Positions 8,672-17,054 of a stretch of DNA of 64,000 nucleotides are shown here, one piece after another. Source of the stretch: Nodosilinea nodulosa PCC 7104 (GTDB lineage Bacteria; Cyanobacteriota; Cyanobacteriia; Phormidesmidales; Phormidesmidaceae); contig NZ_JH976537.1 of NCBI RefSeq assembly GCF_000309385.1, positions 1,966,029 to 2,030,028 on the forward strand, in the 5' to 3' direction. A program made the position numbers and the translations under genes. The notes under the pieces are model-generated. The model had not been told where the DNA came from. It worked only from the letters and a program-made list of their open reading frames with translations, and did no database searches. Each line of letters starts with the position of its first letter. The stretch's first letter is position 1.

Positions 8672-8879
8672 GACGCCTTCCTGCAACTGTTTTCTAGACA
8701 ACTAGTGGGGCCATGCTGCCTGGGGCTAGGTCGTGGGGGGCAACGCCCAGGGCTATTCTGCATGACGGGGTTTTGGCCGTCAGGTTCCTGCCTGGCACCC
8801 TTCTATTCTGATTAAAGCTTTGCCAAGCCAGAATCGGTGCTTCTATAATTTCGTTAAATAAATGTAACAGTGAAGCCCC

Positions 8880-9350
8880 ATGACCTTAGAAACGATTCAG
8901 CCCTGGCTCAACTTTGTTCACCCCGTGGTGATGTGGCTATTGCTGGCGACCACCCTCTACGCCCTTTACTTGGGGGTGCAGGCTCGCCGCACCCGCCTGG
9001 CCGATGCCGAAACCCGCAAGGAGCTGATCAAGGGCAAGTTTGCCCTCAAGCACCATCAGGTTGGCTCGGTGCTGCTGGCCTTTATGGTGATAGCCACCGT
9101 CGGCGGCATGGGGGTCACCTACCTGGAGGCGGGCAAGCTGTTTGTGGGGCCGCACCTGCTGGTGGGCCTGGGCATGGCAACGCTGATCGCCACCTCGGCG
9201 GCGCTGGTGCCCTTCATGCAAAAGGGCAGCGAAACGGCACGGCTCACCCACATCACCCTAAACATTGTTCTGGTGGGGCTGTTTAGCTGGCAGGCCTTCA
9301 CCGGCATGAAGATTGTGCAGCGGCTGCTGTCCGACCTGCAGGGCAGCTAG
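8880..9350 (+). CDS. DUF4079 membrane protein
   Basis: 156 residues with four hydrophobic helices. His residues at helix ends (FVHPVVMW, KHHQVGSVL, GPHLLVG, THITLNIVL) recall cytochrome b561-like four-helix proteins, and DUF4079 is widespread in cyanobacteria and plastids without an assigned function. The ATG at 8880 has little ribosome-site sequence before it, but no better start exists. It stands alone between the divergent protease and the convergent DUF1997 gene. Confidence 0.82.
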   Translation: MTLETIQPWLNFVHPVVMWLLLATTLYALYLGVQARRTRLADAETRKELIKGKFALKHHQVGSVLLAFMVIATVGGMGVTYLEAGKLFVGPHLLVGLGMATLIATSAALVPFMQKGSETARLTHITLNIVLVGLFSWQAFTGMKIVQRLLSDLQGS

Positions 9351-9456
9351 GGTACAGGCGTGAGGCCAGGGTTCAGGGGTTAATCTACGGCCTAACCCCT
9401 GAATCGGGCATCTACAGGACGGAAAAGATAGGGATGGATAAGGTGACGGATTGAGA

Positions 9457-10221
9457 TCAGCGCGGTTCGGCACCGCCCCCCGATCGCCGCCCCCAGCTTG
9501 ACCAAAAGTAGTGGCCCCGGTAGCTCTCGGGCAGCGGCAAGTTGTGGCTGTGGTGAAAGTCGTCCTGCACCTTGCGGGTCAGCCGCTTGGAGACCTGGCG
9601 CACCACCTGGTTGAGCAGGCGATCGCCCGAGGTCTTGAGCAGCGATCGCGGCACCGAGCTCAGCATGCGCGGCATGTGAATCTTGACCGCCAGGCTGAGA
9701 TCCCAGTCCACCTGTGTCATGGCTGTCGCCGGGGAGGCGGCCTCGGGGCACTCGTGCAGCCGCAGCACGGCGTGAAAGTCTACATCATAGCCGGGGGGCA
9801 CATAGCCGGGCACAGGCATGGTGTCGATGCGGTAGACCTGGTGATCGAGGGGCGACAGATACAGCCCTACCTTCGGCTCCACCTCGTAGCTCAGCACCGA
9901 AAAATGGCCTACCACCAGGGCGTAGCCGTGGTCAGAAATAGGCTCCACCTGCATCGGCTGAGCACAGCGGGTAAACCAGCCCCGATGGCTGTTCAGGTAG
10001 CGACCGACCGTGTCGATGTCGGCGGACATGTCCATTTTGCCGGCGTAGTGCCCCTCCAGCAGCAGCGCTTCCTCGGCAGGAGACGGCGGGGGGAGTTCGT
10101 CGGCGATCGCCGATGGGGGCAAGTCCTCAGCCACCCCATGCTCCATGCCAGCATCCTCTGTCGCTGATGTCAGCGGTAGGGCACTGGTATTTCGAGCGAA
10201 CGGCATGGATTCCAGAGTCAC
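9457..10221 (-). CDS. DUF1997 family protein
   Basis: 254 residues. After a variable N-terminal 60 residues, the core reads GHYAGKMDMSADIDTVGRYL, RCAQPMQVEPIS, and VGLYLSPLDHQVYRIDTMPVPG, then SVPRSLLKTSGDRLLNQVV and ends in PESYRGHYFW. This is the pattern of the DUF1997 family shared by cyanobacteria and plants, whose function is unassigned. No signal peptide; a second start at 10146 (MEHGV) is possible. Monocistronic and convergent with DUF4079. Confidence 0.8.
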   Translation of the reverse strand: MTLESMPFARNTSALPLTSATEDAGMEHGVAEDLPPSAIADELPPPSPAEEALLLEGHYAGKMDMSADIDTVGRYLNSHRGWFTRCAQPMQVEPISDHGYALVVGHFSVLSYEVEPKVGLYLSPLDHQVYRIDTMPVPGYVPPGYDVDFHAVLRLHECPEAASPATAMTQVDWDLSLAVKIHMPRMLSSVPRSLLKTSGDRLLNQVVRQVSKRLTRKVQDDFHHSHNLPLPESYRGHYFWSSWGRRSGGGAEPR

Positions 10222-10356
10222 TGTGCAACCACTTGCTTAAACAACATCAGGCAATGTAATTGCGCCAAAGCCTGCATCTATCGTAAGGCCTTAGTATCTC
10301 AAGTGTGCCCCGCAGAACTGTCATGCCCATCACGGTTTGCCATTCCGCTTTGACGC

Positions 10357-10383
10357 AACCAGCCCTAGGGCTGGTTTCTTTTT
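10357..10383 (+). terminator. Orphan Rho-independent terminator
   Basis: AACCAGCCCTAGGGCTGGTT is a perfect palindrome followed by TCTTTTT. It points along the plus strand, but the nearest plus-strand gene upstream (DUF4079) ends about one kilobase earlier, with the minus-strand DUF1997 gene in between. A small RNA in 10222-10356 is a possible client. Minus-strand reading has no U-run. Confidence 0.75.
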
Positions 10384-10433
10384 GGGCCACCATTCCGTAG
10401 AATCAGGCCAGTTACAACAGGGAGGCAGTAGCG

Positions 10434-11096
10434 GTGAAAGCATTTGTTGCGGGAGCAACTGGGGCGACTGGCTCTAGGATCGTGGACCAGCTCGTCAGTC
10501 GCGGCGTTCCTGTGGTCGCTTTTGTGCGCGATGCCGCTGCGGCCAGGGCTAAACTTCCCATTGACGTCACGCTGAGGGAAGGTAGCGTGACAGATAAAGA
10601 GAGCATTCGGCGCGCAATGGCAGACTGCACTGTCCTTCTTTCCGCCACCGGAGCCCGCCCCGGCTTTGATCCCACCGGCCCCTACCAGGTCGACTACGAG
10701 GGCAACAAAAATTTAGTAGATGTAGCAAAAGAGGTCGGCATTGAGCATGTTGTGATGGTGTCGTCACTCTGTGTCTCTCGCTTTCTTCATCCCCTCAATC
10801 TCTTCTTTCTAATTCTCTACTGGAAACACCAGGCTGAGGCCTATCTGCAAGCCAGCGGGCTCACCTACACCATCGTCCGCCCCGGCGGGCTCAAAGACGA
10901 CGACAGCGACAGCCGGGCGTTGATTATGGCCCCAGCCGATACGCTCTTTGAGGGCAGCGTGTCCCGGCAAAAGGTGGCCCAGGTGTGCGTCGAGGCGCTG
11001 TATCTACCCCAGTCGCGCAACAAAATTGTGGAAATCGTCGCCCAGGACAATGCCAATCCCCAGCCCTACGAGGCGCTGTTTGCCGGAGTGGCGTAG
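10434..11096 (+). CDS. Atypical SDR, NAD(P)-binding protein
   Basis: 220 residues starting at a GTG (10434) eleven bases after GGAGG. The nucleotide-binding motif is GATGATG near the N-terminus, followed by an extended-SDR-like core: VLLSATGARPG, VMVSSLCV, a YWKHQAEAYL helix holding the Tyr-x3-Gln variant of YxxxK, and SGLTYTIVRPGGL. Replacement of the active-site Lys by Gln (YWKHQ) points to an atypical SDR with a binding or reductase role on an unknown substrate. Such proteins are common in cyanobacteria and chloroplasts. Confidence 0.85.
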   Translation: MKAFVAGATGATGSRIVDQLVSRGVPVVAFVRDAAAARAKLPIDVTLREGSVTDKESIRRAMADCTVLLSATGARPGFDPTGPYQVDYEGNKNLVDVAKEVGIEHVVMVSSLCVSRFLHPLNLFFLILYWKHQAEAYLQASGLTYTIVRPGGLKDDDSDSRALIMAPADTLFEGSVSRQKVAQVCVEALYLPQSRNKIVEIVAQDNANPQPYEALFAGVA

Positions 11097-11198
11097 GAGC
11101 ATCGACTGTTGATTTAGGCCTGTTTCTAGCCACTCCAGCCATTGACTCTGCCCGCCCAGGGTATCTACAATGTAATTACTTCACCTGAGCCGACATCC

Positions 11199-11459
11199 AT
11201 GGGCACTGCTATTCGAACGCGCATTGTCAAAATCGGCAACTCACAGGGTATTCGCATTCCCAGGCTGCTGCTAGAGCAAAGCGGCCTTACTGCCGATGTA
11301 GAAGTGGTGGTTGAGGGCGACCACCTAGTCATTCGTACCGCATCTCACCAGCGCATGGGATGGGATGCCGCCTTTGCCGCCATGGCCGAGAATTGTGACG
11401 ACAACCTGCTAGACGCCACCAGCACCACAGACTGGGACGACGCTGAATGGGAGTGGTAG
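11199..11459 (+). CDS. mazE: MazE-type antitoxin (AbrB fold)
   Basis: 86 residues from the ATG at 11199. The first 45 residues form a swapped-hairpin AbrB DNA-binding domain (RTRIVKIGNSQGIRIPRLLL). The acidic tail (DDNLLDATSTTDWDDAEWEW) would wrap the toxin. It overlaps the toxin gene by 13 bases, the normal order and coupling of mazEF. Autorepression of the promoter just upstream is expected. Confidence 0.9.
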   Translation: MGTAIRTRIVKIGNSQGIRIPRLLLEQSGLTADVEVVVEGDHLVIRTASHQRMGWDAAFAAMAENCDDNLLDATSTTDWDDAEWEW

Positions 11460-11776
11460 CCGAACGCTTCGACGTTTTTTTGGTCAACCTCGACCCCACC
11501 GTAGGCAGCGAAATCAAGAAGAGTCGCCCCTGCGTCATAATTTCTCCCGACGAGATGAACCGCTACATCGCAACGGTGATCGTTGCGCCCATGACCACCA
11601 GGGGAAAGCCATACCCCACGCGGGTCGCCTGCCAATTTGAGGGCAAGCGTGGGCAAATTGTGCTGGACCAAATTCGCACGGTAGATAAAGCTCGGCTGGT
11701 AAAGCATTTAGGGCAGATTGCCTCAGAGGAACAGCGGCTTCTGCTGGCCATTCTGGCGGAAATGTTTGCACAGTGA
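11447..11776 (+). CDS. mazF: MazF/PemK-type mRNA interferase toxin
   Basis: 109 residues. The family pattern is clear: VFLVNLDPTVGSEIKKSRPC, then VIISPDEMNRY, TVIVAPMTTRGKPYPTRV and QIVLDQIRTVDKARL, containing the conserved basic and Asp/Thr residues of the RNase site. The substitution pattern suggests an active toxin. It starts inside the antitoxin gene. The next plus-strand gene is far off, so this is a two-gene module. Confidence 0.93.
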   Translation: MGVVAERFDVFLVNLDPTVGSEIKKSRPCVIISPDEMNRYIATVIVAPMTTRGKPYPTRVACQFEGKRGQIVLDQIRTVDKARLVKHLGQIASEEQRLLLAILAEMFAQ

Positions 11777-11888
11777 AGGTGCGATCGCCCATATTTCTTG
11801 GCCACTTACGCTCCCACGCATCCGTTGCAGATATTCTCCATCAAAAAAGCACAGTCAAAAAATCACGGTGGCGGCGGTATTACGGACT

Positions 11889-12257
11889 CTAATCGGCCTC
11901 AAAAACACGCTGAACCTGTTCTAGAATTTGCTCAGACCAAGCCTCATTTTGAGAGATAGTCAGGATAATACGTTGATAGGGCGACTGCTTCAATTCTAGG
12001 GTCAGATAACCCCCAGTTTTTGTCGCATACCAAAACTCTTTGCCGCGCGGGGTGTAGTAGGTTCCCGCTCGAATGACACCGGGCAGTGCTGTTCCCGGTG
12101 CCCGTAAATCTCGCCAGGATGTTTGCGGTGGCGCTGTACTCACTCGGGTAATATGGTCGAGGGGAATCGCAAACGGATTGGTCAACGTGAAAGCCCAAAG
12201 TTACTCATACCATTTCAAATCAATGAACAAGGTGGTATCGGTCAATGTCAGGTGCAT
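11889..12257 (-). pseudogene. PH-domain-like protein interrupted by one in-frame TAA
   Basis: Reading from the ATG at 12257 gives 18 codons (MHLTLTDTTLFIDLKWYE), then TAA (12201-12203), then the same frame runs on as LWAFTLTNPFAIPLDHITRV and 83 further residues to the stop at 11889. The joined 122-residue product looks like one small PH-fold beta protein, with strands before and after the stop. A single C-to-T change (CAA to TAA) explains it. A truncated product from a TTG at 12185 is possible. Family assignment is moderate; the uninterrupted frame on both sides is directly seen. Confidence 0.6.
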
Positions 12258-12446
12258 GGCTTCTGCCTATTCTGAACTGAACCAAAGAACTTGCAGCTAG
12301 AAGATGACTCGGACTGCTCGTATAGTACGCTACCATAATTCTATCTTTCAGTAGGGGACAGCGACGACTGTCCAGCCTAAGCTAGAATTCTCAATTTTTT
12401 AATAGCTCAGTTTTTCTTTAATAGTTTTTATTTAACAGTAATCAAA

Positions 12447-13322
12447 GTGCTGAGAAACTCCAGCAAGCAGTGGCGTCAAGAAATTCAAGATTTGATCCGG
12501 GGCGCATCGGGTGGTTTTTTGTTTGGCATTCCGCTGCTCTACACTATGGAGGTCTGGTGGATTGGCTCTTCAGTCAAGATGGCGCGGCTGCTGTTAGCTA
12601 TGCTGCTAACTTTTTTTATTGTGCTAATGCTAAACCGGACGGCGGGTTTTAGAAAGGTAAACCAGGCGACTCTGCAAGATGAGCTGATGGATACGGTGGA
12701 GGCGATCGCGATCGGGCTAGTCTGCACAGGCTTCATGCTCATTTTATTGAGAGAAATCACCTGGGAAACATCGCTATCTGAATCTTTGGGCAAGCTGATT
12801 TATGAGAGTGTGCCGTTTACGCTGGGTGTTGCCCTGGCAAATCAGTTTCTGAGCGGCGAAGACGATTCTGAAGCCAACGCAGAGGACTCCAAACCCGCGT
12901 CACAACCCAAAAAGCAGGGCACCCTTTTCAATACGCTGGCCGACCTTGGCAGCACGCTCATTGGGGCCATGATTATCGCTTTTAGCATTGCCCCCACCGA
13001 TGAAGTGCCGATGCTAGCCGCTGCGGTAGATGGGCTGTGGTTGCTTGGGGTAATGGGTGCGTCACTGGTTATTTCCTATGCGATTGTGTTTGCGGCGGGC
13101 TTTGCCAACCAGCCCAAACGGCGACAGCAGAAAGGGTTGTTTCAGCGTCCCCCCAGTGAAACCGTGATGTCCTATCTGGTGTCTTTGGGGGCTGCCTGTG
13201 TAATGTTAGTTTTTTTCGACAAATTACAGTGGGATGATCCCTGGCAGCTTTGGCTCAGTCATTCCATTTTGCTGGGTCTTCCCGCCACCGTTGGCGGGGC
13301 GGCAGGCCGCTTGGCGATTTAA
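12447..13322 (+). CDS. TIGR02587/DUF2391 integral membrane protein
   Basis: 291 residues, seven or eight hydrophobic segments. GGFLFGIPLLYTMEVWWIG near the N-terminus and SIAPTDEVPMLAA in the middle are the recognisable parts of this family, of unknown function. The gap around residues 135-165 is a charged loop. The start is a GTG at 12447; no ATG lies in frame before the conserved region. It is followed after 39 bases by the TIGR02588 gene, and the two occur together in many bacteria, so they probably form one complex. Confidence 0.85.
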   Translation: MLRNSSKQWRQEIQDLIRGASGGFLFGIPLLYTMEVWWIGSSVKMARLLLAMLLTFFIVLMLNRTAGFRKVNQATLQDELMDTVEAIAIGLVCTGFMLILLREITWETSLSESLGKLIYESVPFTLGVALANQFLSGEDDSEANAEDSKPASQPKKQGTLFNTLADLGSTLIGAMIIAFSIAPTDEVPMLAAAVDGLWLLGVMGASLVISYAIVFAAGFANQPKRRQQKGLFQRPPSETVMSYLVSLGAACVMLVFFDKLQWDDPWQLWLSHSILLGLPATVGGAAGRLAI

Positions 13323-13361
13323 ACGCTCTTGTAATTTTAAGAAAGGCTAATCAAAATACCC

Positions 13362-13832
13362 GTGGAAACGATGCAGGAAGAAACCGGAGAGTCTATAGAG
13401 CTAGCTGAAGCACCAGATAAAATCGCGGATGCCATCAAAACGCACGTTCAGCAGCCTTCCCGCAGTGTCGCAGAATGGATTTCGTTTGGCTTTTCATTGT
13501 TAGTTGTGGGCGCGATCGCTGGACTAGTGGTGTTCAGTTGGTCAACCGAAGGCGATCGCCCGCCAAGTTTGACCCTCAAGCCAGGAGGCAAAATTCGCCA
13601 AGAGAATCAGCAGTTTTATGTCCCCTTTGAGCTGACCAATACAGGGGGAGAGACCGCTGAATCGGTGCAGGTCAGCGCCGAGTTAAAAATAAACGGCGAA
13701 GTAGAAGAATCGGGCAATGTTGAAATTGATTTTTTAGCCCGAGATGAAACGGCGGAAGGCGCATTTGTGTTCAACCAAAACCCTGACCAGGGAGAACTGG
13801 TTTTGCGGGTGAGTAGCTATAAAAAACCCTAA
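13362..13832 (+). CDS. TIGR02588 family protein, partner of TIGR02587
   Basis: 156 residues from a GTG at 13362 (or 153 from the ATG at 13371). One membrane helix (about 43-62, ISFGFSLLVVGAIAGLVVF) is followed by an extracytoplasmic beta-rich domain (PSLTLKPGGKIR, FYVPFELTNTGGETAESVQV) that looks like an immunoglobulin-type fold. Second gene of a two-gene operon with the polytopic TIGR02587 protein; probably its accessory subunit. Function unknown. Confidence 0.82.
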   Translation: METMQEETGESIELAEAPDKIADAIKTHVQQPSRSVAEWISFGFSLLVVGAIAGLVVFSWSTEGDRPPSLTLKPGGKIRQENQQFYVPFELTNTGGETAESVQVSAELKINGEVEESGNVEIDFLARDETAEGAFVFNQNPDQGELVLRVSSYKKP

Positions 13833-13940
13833 AGCGATCGCGGCAGGCTGGAGATTGACTTTCAAGGGTTAGCTCAATCGATGAGCAGCTCGATTGGCAA
13901 TTGCACTTAAAAAGCCCTTGGCAAATGTGTATTTGCGCGG

Positions 13941-14324
13941 CTAGGCACCGAGGCCGGACGACGAAATTAGGCAGACTTCCATAGCTTGAATTAAGCCCTG
14001 CTCAATGGTGAAACGGTGGCCGACATGCTCATCGGCAAGCACGGCCCCGGCCAGATCGCGCACGACCTGATGCACCTCGACCAAGACCAGCCCAGCCCCC
14101 TCCGGGTGAAAGGCAACTGGCTCGACGTGTGGATCGATTTCGCTCCACTGCTCCGTCCAGTAAGCGCGGATTGCTTCAGGACCACGAACAAAACCGCCTT
14201 TAAACGCCTTCGGCCAGGCTACATCGGGCGTCATAAGGGCGAGGGCGGCATCAATGTCGCGCGCGTTGAAGGCCGCGTATGCTGCCCGTAGCAGCTCAAT
14301 TTCTGGTGCAGGCTGATCTGGCAT
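13941..14324 (-). CDS. NTF2-like / SnoaL-like protein
   Basis: 127 residues from the ATG at 14324 (MPDQPAPEIELLRAAYAAFN). The first helix plus ARDIDAALALMTPDVAWP and GPEAIRAYW are standard for small alpha+beta cone proteins of the NTF2-like superfamily, which include ketosteroid isomerases, dehydratases and many binding proteins. No specific catalytic set is recognised. An upstream in-frame codon at 14381 adds residues of no obvious homology. Confidence 0.82.
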   Translation of the reverse strand: MPDQPAPEIELLRAAYAAFNARDIDAALALMTPDVAWPKAFKGGFVRGPEAIRAYWTEQWSEIDPHVEPVAFHPEGAGLVLVEVHQVVRDLAGAVLADEHVGHRFTIEQGLIQAMEVCLISSSGLGA

Positions 14325-14709
14325 AGGAGATGAGGTCGAGCGATCGGGCAGGGTCTCACTAACATAGTGCCTAACGACCAAGTTAACCAGACGCAGATAG
14401 CCTTAGGGCTTGTCATCAATTCTGGCTAAAATCCTGATTCCGCCAGCCTTGTCACGCCCGACCCCAAAAACAGGCTAGGGGCTGTAACCGTCAACGCATA
14501 GCTGTTTCCTCAGCGGCTTTTCCGCCCGTCTCAGCGACATTCCGCAGGCCCTAACCGTCTGCCCACGCCTACAGCCAGCAGTAGCCAAGTGACTGGGTCA
14601 CCCACCCCAAGCCCGCCCCTGTAAAAACTCTCCCTCTTTAGGCTTACATACTTGCCTCTGGCCCTCTCGCTATAGTTATGCCATAGCGGCTGTGGAGAGA
14701 CCTTACAAC
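14325..14709. other. Intergenic region with a repeat copy and the oxidoreductase promoter
   Basis: Divergent promoters of the NTF2-like gene and of the molybdopterin oxidoreductase. It holds a partial copy of an interspersed element (14406-14490). TATAGTTAT at 14670 could be a -10 element. No gene seen. Confidence 0.5.
14406..14490 (+). repeat. Partial copy of an interspersed element, related to 57839-57964
   Basis: About 85 bases that match the reverse complement of 57878-57964 over nearly their whole length, including GGGC-TGTCATCAATTCT at the end and the internal CAGGCTAGGGGCTGTAACCG. Only one end with the inverted-repeat motif is present here, so this copy is truncated or diverged at its right side. 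Confidence 0.7.
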
Positions 14710-17022
14710 ATGACCGATCGCAATCGACCCGGTGGTGACGCGACCTCGCCTGCCGAAACTCACCTAGCTCCGGTAAATTCCGGCGTCGAAGACGAGGCTA
14801 TCCACGCTCCCGAAGTTGGCGGCGGCTTGCCGGTCATCCAATACTGGGCCGAAAAGTCGCTGTCGCCCCAGGGACCGCAGATTTGGAAAAAGCTGTTCCA
14901 CAAAAGCGCCTGCCTCTCCTGCGCCTGGGGCACCGGGGGGCAGAACGGCGGCTTTCAAAATGAGCTTGAGGAAACGCTCCAGCGCTGCATGAAAAGCGTA
15001 CAGGCCATTTCATCGGAGCTACAGCCGGGTCTGAGCGATCACTGCTTCGATCGCCACACCATCCCCGAGCTGCAAGCGCTCACCTCCCGCCAGGCCGATC
15101 GCCTCGGTCGCCTCAGCTTTCCGGTCATTCGCCGGGCCGGGTCTGACCACTACGAGCGCATTACCTGGGAGGAGATTTACCAGATCACGGCCACCGCCTT
15201 TGCCCTGCCGCCTGAGCGGGTGGCCTCCTACAGCTCGGGGCGATCGTCCAACGAGGCGGCCTTTTTGCTGCAATTGATGGTTCGAGCGCTGGGGTCCAAC
15301 AACCTGGCCGACTGCTCTGACCTCTGTCACGCCCCGTCTACGGTCAGCCTCAACAAAGTGTTTGGCACCGGCACGTCGTTGGTCAGCCTGGAGAGTCTGC
15401 GCCAGACCGACTGCGTGGTGCTGGTCGGCTCCAATGCCCCGGCCAACCACCCCCGCTTGATGAATGAGCTGATTGAACTGCGCGATCGCGGCGGCAAAGT
15501 GATCGCCATCAACCCGGTCAAGGAAGTCGGCCTGGTCAAATTTGGCTCCCCGGCGCACCCGCTGCGGCTGGTGCAGGGGGAAGACATCGCCTCGCTGTTT
15601 TTGCAGCCGATTCCCGGCAGCGACCTGGCTCTGTTCGTGGGCATTCAAAAGGTGCTGCTGGAGCGCGGCTGGGTGCAGCTCGACTACCTCAAGGCCTACA
15701 CCGAAAACTGGCAGGCGGTGATCGACCAGGTCAACGCTACCGACTGGGAGGCGATTATCGCCACCTGCGGCCTGACGCTGACGGAGATTGTGGCGGCAGC
15801 GGAGATAATTCACGGTTCTAAGCGAGTCGTCTTTGCCTGGGCCATGGGCATCACCCACCAGGCCAACAGCGTAGACAACATCTTCAGCATGGCCAATACC
15901 GCCCTGATGACCGGCAACGTGGGCAAGCCCGGCGCGGGGATGATGCCGATTCGCGGCCACTCCAACGTGCAGGGGTTTGGCTCCATGGGGGTGACCGCCC
16001 ACCTCAAAGACAAAATTCGCGAGGCGCTGGAAACCCTGCTGGGCAAATCGCTCAGGCGAGAACCCGGCTACGACGCCCGCGCCCTGATCGAAGCAGCAGA
16101 CCGTGGCGACGTAGACACCTTGCTGTGCTTAGGGGGCAACCTCTACGCGGCGAACCCCGACCTGACCCAGGCCAAGCGCGCCCTGGGCAATATCGACACG
16201 ATTGTCTACCTCGCCACCAAGCCCAACCAGGGTCACTTCCACGGGCTGGCCAGGCAGAACACGATCATCGTGCCGGTCTACGCCCGGTTCGAGAATCCCC
16301 ACAAAACCACCGTCGAGTCGGGCAACAATTTTGTGCGGCTGAACGACCCCGGCAAAACCCATCTCAGTGAGGCCGACCTGGTTTCCGAGGTAGAATTTTT
16401 GACCGAGCTGGCCCACCGCCTCCACGGCGACCAGCCGATCGACTGGCGCAAGCTGCAAGACACCCGCTACGTGCGCCAGCTGATCGCCCAGACCATTCCC
16501 GGCTACGAAAAGATCGGCGATATCGACGACACCAACGCCGAGTTCACCATTGGCGGGCGAATTTTTCTAGAGCCGAAGTTCCCTACGCCCTCGGGCAAGG
16601 CCGAAATGCAGCTTACCCCGCTGCCCACCCTCACCCTGCCCACGCTGGCGGAATTTGGCCTGCCCAATCCCGCGCAGCCTGCCCTGGTGCTGGCGCTGAT
16701 TACCGGACGCAGCTACGGCCAGCACAACACTGTGGTTTACAAAGAATACGACCAGTATCGGGGGATGCCCCACCGCCAGTGCATTTTGATGAATCCTGCT
16801 GATGCCAAGCGGGTGGGCCTGGCCCAGCACCAGCGAGTGAGCGTGCGGGGCGATGCCGGGCAGCTCGACAATATCGAGATTATTTTCGGGGAGGTGCGAT
16901 CGGGGGCGGCGCTGATGTTTTACCCCGAGGCCAACGTGCTGATGAAGGCGCGCATTGAGCCCAGGGCAGGCACTCCGGCCTATAAGCGAGTGCCCGTGGC
17001 GGTGTTTGCCCAGCCTGCATAG
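14710..17022 (+). CDS. FdhF/YdeP-family molybdopterin oxidoreductase
   Basis: 770 residues from the ATG at 14710; a GTG at 14692 adds six. Motifs: CLSCAWGTGG near residue 70, the counterpart of the CPGCAWP cluster region in YdeP-like proteins; molybdopterin-binding stretches such as NAPANHPRLMNELIELRDRG and MTGNVGKPGAGMMPIRGHSN; and a C-terminal MopB_CT domain (TGRSYGQHNTVVYKEYDQYR, PADAKRVGL). Annotated members are formate-dehydrogenase-like, and YdeP is linked to acid stress, but the substrate is unproven. No accessory subunits or FdhD gene are adjacent. Cytoplasmic. Confidence 0.9.
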   Translation: MTDRNRPGGDATSPAETHLAPVNSGVEDEAIHAPEVGGGLPVIQYWAEKSLSPQGPQIWKKLFHKSACLSCAWGTGGQNGGFQNELEETLQRCMKSVQAISSELQPGLSDHCFDRHTIPELQALTSRQADRLGRLSFPVIRRAGSDHYERITWEEIYQITATAFALPPERVASYSSGRSSNEAAFLLQLMVRALGSNNLADCSDLCHAPSTVSLNKVFGTGTSLVSLESLRQTDCVVLVGSNAPANHPRLMNELIELRDRGGKVIAINPVKEVGLVKFGSPAHPLRLVQGEDIASLFLQPIPGSDLALFVGIQKVLLERGWVQLDYLKAYTENWQAVIDQVNATDWEAIIATCGLTLTEIVAAAEIIHGSKRVVFAWAMGITHQANSVDNIFSMANTALMTGNVGKPGAGMMPIRGHSNVQGFGSMGVTAHLKDKIREALETLLGKSLRREPGYDARALIEAADRGDVDTLLCLGGNLYAANPDLTQAKRALGNIDTIVYLATKPNQGHFHGLARQNTIIVPVYARFENPHKTTVESGNNFVRLNDPGKTHLSEADLVSEVEFLTELAHRLHGDQPIDWRKLQDTRYVRQLIAQTIPGYEKIGDIDDTNAEFTIGGRIFLEPKFPTPSGKAEMQLTPLPTLTLPTLAEFGLPNPAQPALVLALITGRSYGQHNTVVYKEYDQYRGMPHRQCILMNPADAKRVGLAQHQRVSVRGDAGQLDNIEIIFGEVRSGAALMFYPEANVLMKARIEPRAGTPAYKRVPVAVFAQPA

Positions 17023-17054
17023 GCTGGGAATATGGATTGACTCAGCATGGCTTG

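Noticed and set aside
15019-16002. 327-residue minus-strand frame opposite the YdeP-like gene
   Set aside because: Shadow of a certain gene, with no plausible start context.
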